DNA of 41,821 nt from a virus. The notes beneath the pieces are model-generated. The model was not told the origin of the DNA. It ran no database searches and worked only from the letters and a program-made list of their open reading frames with translations. This document shows positions 28,797 through 37,200 of the stretch, one piece after another. The position numbers and the translations under genes are program-made. The stretch lies in IMG/VR virus record IMGVR_UViG_3300028388_003961, positions 1 to 41,821 of that record, one strand, 5' to 3'. Every line of letters begins with the position of its first letter. Positions within the stretch are counted from its first letter, which is position 1.

Positions 28797-28921
28797 ACGC
28801 TGAGCGGTGGCGCAAAATTGAGTCAGCAATTATAGATAACACAAACGAGTTATCTGACGTGCTTGACCTTGTGATGGAGTTGTATAGCGAGAGCGTGCCT
28901 ACGGAGACAACACGGAAATGA
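28793..28921 (+). pseudogene. Out-of-frame continuation of the coiled-coil gene
   Basis: An open frame without any start codon near its beginning. It encodes LDAERWRKIESAIIDNTNE, then SDVLDLVMELYSESVP, and ends at TGA 28919-28921. It connects to the gene at 28473-28796 by a -1 shift at the TTTT run (28791-28794). The in-frame stop at 28781-28783 limits where a shift could occur. Confidence 0.45.
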
Positions 28922-28924
28922 AAG

Positions 28925-28984
28925 ATGAGCGATGACGGCGGATACAAAGAATTTCTTATGCAAGAGGAACCGAAAAATGACTAG
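28925..28984 (+). CDS. Possible 19-residue peptide
   Basis: ATG at 28925 opens a short frame, MSDDGGYKEFLMQEEPKND, that overlaps the next gene's start. It may serve as a leader peptide to couple translation. Weak support. Confidence 0.3.
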   Translation: MSDDGGYKEFLMQEEPKND

Positions 28985-29162
28985 ATATGATGATGTTAAA
29001 CATAGGTACTTAAACGATCCACAATTCCGTTCTCTTGTTGATTATATGATCGCCACAATTTTGAATCTTGATTACTCACCTAGCGAGATGCGCGATGCAG
29101 TAATGATGGCTGCGTTGGTTGTAGAAGAAAGAAAACTGCGACCTGTGGTCGTTGATCGATGA
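28977..29162 (+). CDS. Small hypothetical protein
   Basis: ATG at 28977 has GAGGAA upstream; a longer frame to 28932 lacks a good start. The 61-residue product starts MTRYDDVKHRYLNDPQFRSL and has VDYMIATILNLDYSPSEMRD followed by a hydrophobic helix (AVMMAALVVEER). The pattern of short helices and the sequence SPSEMRDA are familiar from small phage genes in the early or middle region, with no known function. DNA is AT-rich here compared with flanking genes. Confidence 0.6.
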   Translation: MTRYDDVKHRYLNDPQFRSLVDYMIATILNLDYSPSEMRDAVMMAALVVEERKLRPVVVDR

Positions 29163-29172
29163 GGGATGACTG

Positions 29173-29505
29173 ATGACCATTATCACGCGCAAAGACGCCA
29201 TCAAGGCCGCCGCCTGGGCCATCGACGCAGCGCGGGAGGGTGACCGCGTGCCTAAGTATGCATCAGGTCGCGACGATCTCGAACGCTACCGGCTCATGGT
29301 CAAGCTACTCGGCGACGCCGTCGACGGCTTGCAACGCAAGCTCGACTCGGCGCGTAGCAACTACAGGAAGAAGGTCGCCAGGACAAAAGCCGACGCAGGC
29401 CGGTATCGGATCATCCGGGCGCTTGGATTGGCCGGGCGTCGCGGCGAGGACCTGGATCGCGCCGTGGATCAGCTACTGCGGGATCGGGCTGATGGAGAGA
29501 GGTGA
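29173..29505 (+). CDS. Helical hypothetical protein
   Basis: A 110-residue product with ATG at 29173. It is basic and mostly helical: KDAIKAAAWAIDAAREGDRV, DAVDGLQRKLDSARSNYRKK, then DAGRYRIIRALGLAGRRG and EDLDRAVDQLLRDR. The central segment has a coiled-coil pattern. The GC content returns to the genome norm here. It may bind nucleic acid, given its charge. No family is recognised. It is co-oriented with the excisionase gene. Confidence 0.55.
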   Translation: MTIITRKDAIKAAAWAIDAAREGDRVPKYASGRDDLERYRLMVKLLGDAVDGLQRKLDSARSNYRKKVARTKADAGRYRIIRALGLAGRRGEDLDRAVDQLLRDRADGER

Positions 29506-29506
29506 G

Positions 29507-29569
29507 ATGGTGGAGCTACTGGTCTTGGTAGGCATCGTGTGCCTGACGATTGGATTTTGGTGGCGATGA
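29507..29569 (+). CDS. 20-residue membrane peptide
   Basis: GAGAGGTGAG precedes ATG 29507. The frame MVELLVLVGIVCLTIGFWWR is one hydrophobic span with a basic end. Its stop overlaps the excisionase start region. A small membrane peptide is plausible but could also be a chance frame. Confidence 0.4.
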   Translation: MVELLVLVGIVCLTIGFWWR

Positions 29570-29790
29570 TGAAGCGATACTACTCAGCAGAGGAGACGGC
29601 CGAGATCCTTGGCTGCGCGCCCAAGACCATTCTGGAGATGGTCCGCCGCGGCGATCTCCGCGGCGCGAAGATCGGCAAAGCGTACCGGTTTCGCGCGGAC
29701 GACATAGACGCCTGTTATGAACTGTACAGGGACACCCATCGGGGAGATCCTGCAGACTACCCGGCCCTACCAGAGCTTGTCGGCCAGTGA
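29566..29790 (+). CDS. xis: Excisionase-like helix-turn-helix protein (MerR/HTH_17 type)
   Basis: ATG at 29566 (or 29569) gives 74 residues. The N-terminal half, YYSAEETAEILGCAPKTILE and MVRRGDLRGAKIGKAYRFRADDI, matches the HTH_17 excisionase family: a MerR-like helix-turn-helix in which the wing contains the GAKIGKxYRF turn. It lies tail to tail with the integrase gene, and the last 24 bases of the two overlap, the arrangement expected of an xis/int pair. It would bend attachment-site DNA and favour excision. A general DNA-binding protein is the only serious alternative. Confidence 0.75.
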   Translation: MMKRYYSAEETAEILGCAPKTILEMVRRGDLRGAKIGKAYRFRADDIDACYELYRDTHRGDPADYPALPELVGQ

Positions 29791-30744
29791 CGATGCCCGC
29801 AGGTTCGCGTATCGCTTCAGCATGTCCAGCCGCTTGTGACCGGTGATCTTGGCTATCTCAACGTCTGACAAGTTGGTGCGCTCGTACAGCCTCGACGTCG
29901 CTTCGTGGCGGATGTCGTGGAACCGCAACCCTGACACCCCCGCCGCCTCGAAGGCACGCGCGAACCGCTTGGACAACCTGGTCGTGATCTGCGCCGGCAT
30001 GCCGGTGTAGCCGAACAGCGGCCCTTCACCCCCGTCCTGCAGTAGCTGCACCACCACACTCGACATCGGCACCTGGCGCTTGTCCCCGTTCTTCGTTCTG
30101 TCCAAGAAGATCGTCCTGCGATCGACGTCGACCTGGTCCCAGGTCAGGGTGTAGATCTCACGCAGGCGCATGGCGGTCTCCAGGGCCAGCTGGAAGATCA
30201 ACCTGAGGTCGCCGGTCAACACTGCCAGGATCGCCTCTTCCTCGCCCGGCTCCAGGCGCCGATCGCGCTCGTCGCTACCGCCCCCCGAGTACCCCTTCGG
30301 GAGTTGAGCCAGCGGGTTGACCCCGAGCGTCTCCGGGTACTTCGCCTGCACCCAGGTCAGGGCTCGCTGCAGGGAGCCCTTGAACTTGCGGATACGCGAC
30401 GGCGACAACCCCGTCATCGATCGGATCCAGAGTTCGGCCCAGGCGTAGGTCAGTTTGTTGAGCGGGGTATCGCCCCATCGACGCTCGATTACCCGCAGCA
30501 CATCGGCGTCCTTGACGGCGACCGCACGCTGGTACTCGCGCAGGGCAGCGCCGATCGTCTTGGGGGCACCGCTGGAGAGCAGCCCGTCAGGAACGACGCC
30601 CTGGTCGAGAAGCGCCTCCAGCCTGGCGACGTAGACGTCCCCCTCGGCCTCCGATGCGAACGACAGGTACAGGGGTTTCGGCAGCAGGGCCGCCCGGCGC
30701 ACGGTATAGTGCCACCGTCCGCCGCGATGTCTCTTGGTCGCCAT
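29767..30744 (-). CDS. int: Tyrosine recombinase, phage integrase
   Basis: ATG at 30744 is chosen, since GGAG precedes it and the longer frame runs through a palindrome. The 325-residue protein has an N-terminal arm/SAM-like domain (GRWHYTVRRAAL, then a helical core-binding region to about 165) and a catalytic domain. Catalytic residues: Arg193 in AMRLREIYTL, Lys218 in the beta hairpin RTKNGDKRQVP, His276 and Arg279 in FHDIRHE, His303 in TGHKRL and the nucleophile Tyr312 in RYANL. All are present. It inserts the phage at a tRNA-Cys gene judging from the attachment site about 150 bp upstream of its start. Confidence 0.92.
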   Translation of the reverse strand: MATKRHRGGRWHYTVRRAALLPKPLYLSFASEAEGDVYVARLEALLDQGVVPDGLLSSGAPKTIGAALREYQRAVAVKDADVLRVIERRWGDTPLNKLTYAWAELWIRSMTGLSPSRIRKFKGSLQRALTWVQAKYPETLGVNPLAQLPKGYSGGGSDERDRRLEPGEEEAILAVLTGDLRLIFQLALETAMRLREIYTLTWDQVDVDRRTIFLDRTKNGDKRQVPMSSVVVQLLQDGGEGPLFGYTGMPAQITTRLSKRFARAFEAAGVSGLRFHDIRHEATSRLYERTNLSDVEIAKITGHKRLDMLKRYANLRASSLADKLW

Positions 30745-30783
30745 TCCAGTCTCCGGTGTCAACGCACAAGTGGTGCGGTTGAC

Positions 30784-30800
30784 GAGTGACGCGGTCACTC
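30784..30800. promoter_or_regulatory. Inverted repeat upstream of the integrase gene
   Basis: GAGTGAC-GCG-GTCACTC: perfect 7-bp arms, 40 bp ahead of the integrase start. It could be an operator or an arm-type integrase/excisionase site. AGTGAC also recurs near 30881. Confidence 0.5.
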
Positions 30801-30894
30801 CTGAACGGATTATGAACGGTAGCTCAAGGGTTTGCGAGGGGCTGGTGACAGGTCAGCCACTTTGGGGGATAGCTCGCTAAGTGACTGAAAAATA

Positions 30895-30990
30895 TGGAGG
30901 CCGAGGCCGGAATCGAACCGACGTCCACGGATTTGCAATGCGTTGGACTTCTTGTCAGATCAGGCGCTTACGACGCCGCGCCACTCAGCC
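30895..30990 (-). other. attP: 3' end of tRNA-Cys joined to a tRNA-like 5' half
   Basis: Read leftward, about 45 bases (complement of 30895-30939) equal the 3' half of a tRNA-Cys: anticodon GCA in loop TTGCAAA, T arm GTCGG-TTCGATT-CCGGC, acceptor strand CTCGGCC, discriminator T and CCA. This is the standard core of a phage attachment site that restores the host gene on integration. The phage half (30940-30990) also supplies GGCTGAG, which pairs with the acceptor strand with one G-T pair, and a D-stem-like GCGC/GCGC. It then has about 20 extra bases before the anticodon stem, so no normal tRNA forms. The site lies inside phage DNA, hence attP. Confidence 0.75.
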
Positions 30991-31047
30991 GGCAACCGGG
31001 AAAGGATCTTTCCACCTGTTGCCGGCCGGCTGCAGTAGACTTAGGGC

Positions 31048-31227
31048 ATGGACTACATCATTGCTCTGGTCACGGTGCTGATGCTCGGCTACGTCGCGGC
31101 CGTAGGAGGCGGCGTCGACACCAGACGCGGTCTCGGGGCGGCCACTTTCTACGGCGCCGGGGTTATCGTTTTGGTCCTGGTCACCGCAGCGGTGATCAAC
31201 TTCCTATTCAGTCATTCGCGACTTTAG
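31048..31227 (+). CDS. Small two-span membrane protein
   Basis: ATG at 31048 opens a 59-codon rightward frame. The product begins MDYIIALVTVLMLGYVAAVG, has a short polar turn (GVDTRRGLG), and a second hydrophobic helix (YGAGVIVLVLVTAAVINFL) with a HSRL tail. Two spans and small size resemble a class II holin or an exclusion protein. It lies beside attP and its 3' end overlaps the end of the leftward giant gene on the other strand. Genes next to attP are often expressed from the prophage, so a lysogenic-conversion role is possible. Ribosome site is weak (TTAGGGC). Confidence 0.5.
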   Translation: MDYIIALVTVLMLGYVAAVGGGVDTRRGLGAATFYGAGVIVLVLVTAAVINFLFSHSRL

Positions 31228-34200
31228 CCGGGTCACCATCCGCCTCGCTATGTCGTTGCGGCGCTTCCGGACCTCGTCCAGCTCGGCACGCTTGGTTGCA
31301 GCGGTCAGCGTCTGGTCACGCTGGATCGCCTCTGAGCGCTTCGACAACTCTGACATCTCCCGCCTGGCGTTTTCCAACACCTTGTAGAATCGGATCTGCT
31401 CCCGCTTGTCGTCCTTCAGCGAACGGGCCTGCTCCTTCAGGCCACGCTTCAACAGTTCCTTGAAGTCTGCATGGGCGCGACGAGACTCGTTGTACATTTC
31501 GTAGAACTCGGTGGTGTACTTGGAGTAGCCCTCGCGGCTTGTGTCACGGTAGAAACTCCTGATCGGCTGGTACTCAGTAAAGTACTTCTCCGGGGCAACT
31601 TTGCCGGTCATCCCATCGAAGGCCCCCGCCACCATCGAGTTGGCCGCCGCGCCAACCCAACCCAGGTAGTTCCTGATCAGGTAGTCCACCTGCACCGGGC
31701 TCAACACCATGCCCTCGCCGACCTGTCCGACCGTGGCGTCCATTGCGCGACTGATACCCTTGGCCGTGGTCGTTGTGCTCGAGCGCTCGCGCAAGACTGG
31801 GCTGATGCCGGACAACTGCATCCCCAGACTTTCGATCGGCCGCCCGGTGAACGAGTCGGTGTTGGTGGCCACGTCGTACATCGGCGCAAACATCTGGGGT
31901 ATCGGGTTGAAGCTGAACGTGCTGCTCAGCATGTGCCCGAGGCGCTGGGCGAAGAGCTCCCCCTCAACCTCGTCGTCAACCACCTGTTCGAACAGCCGCT
32001 CGGCTAAGGTGGCGATCGCGCCCACTTCGAACGGTTTCGGAATGATGACGTGCCAGTCACCCTCGACCCCGAGCGTCGACGGGAAGACGTGCCAGTTGGC
32101 ATCCTTGTCCCACTCTTCCAGTTCATCGAAGTCATCCGAGTCGTCATTGGCCGCGCGCAGAGCGATCGTGGCCAATGACATGGCTCCAATGACCAGCATG
32201 AAGCGGAGCCTGGATTGCGGCGTCGCGCCCGCTTCTGCCAGTCTGGCCAATCCCTGCAGGCGGGCGTTGAGGAACGGCACGGTCTCGGCCAAGAAGCGAA
32301 TCGCGGTGTAGCTTCCCCGCTTGCTGAAGTCGAGCAGGTTGCGAGATTCGTAGGCTGCGCGTAGTTTGGCGCCATCCTCGTCCCGCATGATCTGGTGGAA
32401 AAGCGCTGCGCGGTTGGCGTTTTCGGTCGTGTCCGACAGCGCGTGCCACTTGTCCCAGGCCCGCCGCACCCCGGCGCCCATGAGCCCGATCGCTTGGATG
32501 GCGTCACCAACCCCTCGGACGCGGACCATCCGGCGCGTCTGCTTACCGAGTTGGTACTTCAGGTCATCGATGTGCTCGCCCTGGATGTGACCAAAACTGA
32601 ACGCCGCCCCTGTTGCCATCATGTGGCTGCGGGCCTCAGTCATCTGATCGCCGATGCCGTAGCGCTTCATGCCCGCGGCCGCGTTACCCGGTGCGTTGAG
32701 ACTGAGCTCTGGGGCCACCGCGATGGAGTGCAACGTGTCGCGAATCAGGTTGCGCAGGATGAACTGTGGGCTGGCGGTGGTCAGGTTGGTGAACACCCGC
32801 TTGAAGCCTCGCATCACTCGCATAGGGCCGTGGTCCATCCCGCTCGACGTGATCATCGTCAGCGCGTTGAACACCAATGGGTCGTCGATGTTGACCCACT
32901 GCTTTTTGCCGTTCGTGAAGTAGTACGTCGAGGCCTTCTTGGCGCGGGCCGCCTCCGTAGTTGGGCTTGCGATGCCCACGAGCTTGGCGTTATCGATCGC
33001 CTGCTTGGTGGCTACGTTTTTGAGCGACTGGCTCAGCAGGTGATGGAAATTGATCAACGTGTTCTCAAGCAAGTCGTTGAGGTTGTGTTTACCACCCTTG
33101 AGTCTTTTGAACGCCTCTTTGGGCTTGAGGCTGCCCCCGGCGCGTGGCCCGGCGACTTCGTCGTCTCCAACGATGCGGTAGAACGGAACATACCAGTCGT
33201 TTTTCCAAGCCTGGCGCCAGGCAGGGTCCATGATGCCGGCCTGGGTCGCGATCTTGAGGACGTCGTCCTTGACGCCATCAAAAGCCCGCTTGACCTGGTT
33301 GTAGAGGTGCAGTCGCTCACGCCCGGAGTCTGCCTTGCCTCGGTTGAGCACCATGCCGGCCTGGATCTCCTCTTCCGTGAACAGGTGCTCCCGGCCCTCG
33401 GCCATCAGTTCTTGTGACCGGTGCGCCGCCATCCAGCCGAAGAAGCGATCGATCTCCCGCGGCGAGCCCAGTTTTTCGAGCGCTTCCATCAGCCCTGGCT
33501 GACTGGTGTCGACGTCGATAACCTTGTGCCTGGCGTCGTAGTACAGTCGGCCGGCCCTCAGCAGGGCCACCAGCGCGGAGCTGCCCCCTTCGGACATCCT
33601 GGCCAACACGTAGCTCGATGAGGTGATGCTGGGTCCTTTGGTCGGGGCGTCATCGTTCAGCGCCTCGCGGTCAAGCTCCAGCAGCGGCGCGTATTGATCG
33701 ATGAAGCCCTGCTTCTGCTTCAGCCAGAAGCGATCGGTGAAGTTATTCCATCGCTCCTTGTACGTCGTGATCTCAGACGGGCCGATCTTCGACAGGAACG
33801 ACTCCTGGTCTGGGGTCGTGTCGTCGAAACCGTGCCCCTGGCGCGGAGCGAACGTGGAGAGCGCATCACTGGTCGGCTGCAGCTCACCTTTATCCTGCCG
33901 CACGTACTGGTCCATCATCTCAGCCACGACAACCTGGGTCGCTTCGAGGTCCTTGACGTAGCGCGAGCCGCGCAGGTCGTACCCCTTCAGGTCAGCCAGT
34001 AGTCGGTCGACGAAGCGTCTGAACGCACTCACCAAGTGGCCGAACACGCCCGGGTTCTGCCGGCGCAGGCGCTCCCAGAACGGCTTGCGGTTGAACTGCC
34101 CGCCGACGATGTCGGCCACGAGTTCTTCCAGGATGCCGGCCTGGCCCAACTTACCCCCAGCTGGCCGGCTGCGGTTGACCCACTGGCCGTACTCGGAGAT

Positions 34201-37200
34201 CTCCGCGCGGGTGATCCCGGCCGCCTTCAGGATCGCCTGGGCGTAACGACGGAACAATTCGGGCTGTGTTCGAGCGAGCGTGTGGACGAACTCATGCCCT
34301 ATCGTGGCGAGCGCTGCCGAGTCCCCGTTGACGTCGACGAAGATGGTGTCCGGTTGGCGGGGGTCTACGACTCCGTTGAAGACTTGGTCGCTGGCGTTTC
34401 TAAGGACGACAATATCTCGTCCAAGCAGCTTTCCAAGGGACTCGAGAACCCGGGCATCCACGGGGTCATGCAGGGTAGCCGGGTTGAGGGTTCCTGGTTC
34501 GAATCGCAGCGCGGTTTCGAGTCGCTTGAGGGCGTCGTTTGCTTCTGCTTCATTGAGGAGACCCCCTGGTCTCTGCTCGGGTTGACCCCCTTGCCTGGGG
34601 GAGAACGTGGGATCACCGGAGGCCAAGATGCGTCCGAGGTCTGCTCGGTAAATCGGCGCCTCTGCCCGTGCTTCCAGTATGGCACGATGCTCAGGCGTGT
34701 CGAGCGGGGTGCCTGATATCTGCTCGAGCCACCGCGAGCCAGGCAGGCGCCCGCCAGGGAGACCGGCATCATCGACCTCAGCCTGCAGTTGCTGGGCCAC
34801 GGTGGGTGTTGGCGCCTGGCGAGCGGTGACCTCGGCCGCGCCCTGGGAAACAGGAACCTGGTGGTCGCCCAGCAGAACGGCCACACCCTGGCGCCCGAAG
34901 GCCCCGGGTGCGTAGTAGCCGTCGAAGCCCTCATAGGAGACGAGGCGTTCGACCTCGTTGAACCAGTCGTCCTTATCTGTGTATACCTCGTCCGCCCTGC
35001 TTTTGAATCCGAGGTTGTCTTCCCCCAGGTCGTAGACATTGTTCAGCGAGACCGCGTGCGCTTTAGCACCGACGCCGGACTCAGGGTTGACCCCCGTACC
35101 CTCGTCGACGTAGAAGAAGATCCGATTGCGTACCGCAGGGTCAGCCGAGGGGCGGTCCAACCGCCGCCGTTCGGCGCCCTGCTTGCCGGTGCCGTACTGA
35201 GATGAGTTTAGGGTTTCCCGGGCTTCCTGGGAGTAGTGGACCCCTTGGACTGAGATCGCACCTTCTCGTGCTGCTCCGTAGCCCAGGCCTCCACTGCGTC
35301 CGCTGCCGGCTGCATCGGATCCTGCCCTGGGGTTGAAGAGTCCCCCTTCGCCGTAGAGGGCGGCTGCTTCGGCGCGGCGTTGCTCGAGTTGCTCGCCGCG
35401 GAATTGCTCGAGGAGGGCCTCGAACGTGTCACGCCGATCGCGAATCCACGCGTGTAGATCGGGTCGTCCGCCGAGGCTTGTCTTCTGATAGAAGGTCTCC
35501 CCCTCGGGGTCAGTTTCCCAGTCGTGGACATAGCCATATTCTCCTTCGCTCCAGAAATCAGTGAGGTCCGTTACGCCGATGTCTCGGAGATTGTCTTCAA
35601 TTTGGTCAATCGCAGCAGACCACACCTCGTCATCGACGAACGGTAGTCTAGTCTCATCGTCCCGGAAGTTGATCACCGAGATCTCGTTCGGGGCCGTACG
35701 AGTGAACCCGGCGTCGTTGCCGAGCACACTTTGTAGTAAGTTTAGCACAGAAGTGCTAATCTCTGGTGTGATCGGCGTGCCGAAACGCAGCGCGACGCTT
35801 TTGGCGTACTTGCCGCCCCGGAGGCTCAGGTCGACACTCTCGGATTTGGCTAGAGCCGCCCGGTTCTTGGCGATCAGGTTTTCAAGCTTGGTTCGATCTT
35901 CCCCCGTCTTGCTGTCGAGTTGACCCTCACGCTTGGTGATCAGCGCCCCGAGACGGGCGACCTCCGCATTAACCTTGGCCTGCCGAGCCTCCAAGGCGGC
36001 CCGCGCCTCTGCCTGCGTGTCGTGTGTCGACACCGTGCGCCCTTTTGCCCCGTTGTCGATGACGCGGAATCGTTGCTCGACCTGTGCCGACTGAGATAGC
36101 AGGGCGCGGGCATCCGGCCTGAACCATGGCACGGCGTTCTGCTTGAAGATGTACTGGATCGCTTGCGCGTACAGCGAGGCTTTCTCTCGGTCGAAGGCTC
36201 CGCTCTTGGTAGGCAAGAGGTGGCTCAAGTTGTTCGGGCTGATGTCGCCCTCGTAAGCACCGTGGCCATCGTTGACCCAGGCCATCGGGGCCCCGAGCTT
36301 CTGGCCCAACAGGTCATTGCCGTATTCAGACAGGATGAGGGCTGCGGCTTGCCGGGTGAACAGGCGCTTGGTGGCCTCGTCAGCGTCGAGGATCTCCTCG
36401 CCGAGGTCGGGGCTTGGTAAGGCCTCCCAAGCCACGACCTGGATCATCTGCTCGATGAAGTCTTTGAAGCTGGCAGAGCTCTCGTCAGCTGCCTCGGTGG
36501 CCTCCTTCGATTTCACGGCCATGGCATGCTTGTGCCAGATCTTGCGGTGTTCGCGCAGTTTGGCGGCGTCCGTAGGGATATGGTTCTTACCGTCCTCCCC
36601 AACGAAGGCGTAGCCCTTGGCGATGGACTCTTTCCAGGTCTTGTCCTTCACCGCTTGAATTTCGTAACGCGCCTTCATGGCCGACCAGATTACCGCCTGA
36701 ACCTGGTGCGGAAGCCACTCAGGCTCCCCTTCGGCGCGCTCTTTGTTCAGGCGCGCTGTGAGTCGACGCAGGACATTCTCAGAGAACGAGTAGGCCCCAG
36801 TGCCCTTGTCATCACCAGCGGACTCGTTTTCGTAGCCGTAGGCCCGGTACATCCACATGTCTATCGTGGCTGGTTTATTGATCTCGTTGACAAGATCACG
36901 GTCGAGTTGCAGTTGGCCTACGGCGTCTGGGTTACTGGCCAGGATCTCATGCATCAGGTTGAGGTAGAAACTGGATGTCTTGCGCCCCTCGAACGGTTCG
37001 TTGTCGTACAGTACCCCTACGGCTTTCTTGTCCTGATCCGCTGTCTTGACACGCAGAGGGTGGCGTTCCCCCTCCAAGGCTGCGACCCAGTCTTCTCGAC
37101 TCACGCCATTCTTGAAGTTGTTCCACGCTTTGACCGCGAAATAGGTGTTGACCTGCACGTTGGCCTGCGGCGAGTAGATCGCCAACAGCTGGGTGAATTT

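Noticed and set aside
30895-30990. A functional phage tRNA gene
   Set aside because: About 20 extra bases before the anticodon stem and a C-C mismatch in it. Alternative long-variable-arm folds have poor anticodon stems.
31181-31195. Terminator after the giant gene
   Set aside because: A 6-bp hairpin lies just after the stop, but no T-tract follows on the leftward strand.
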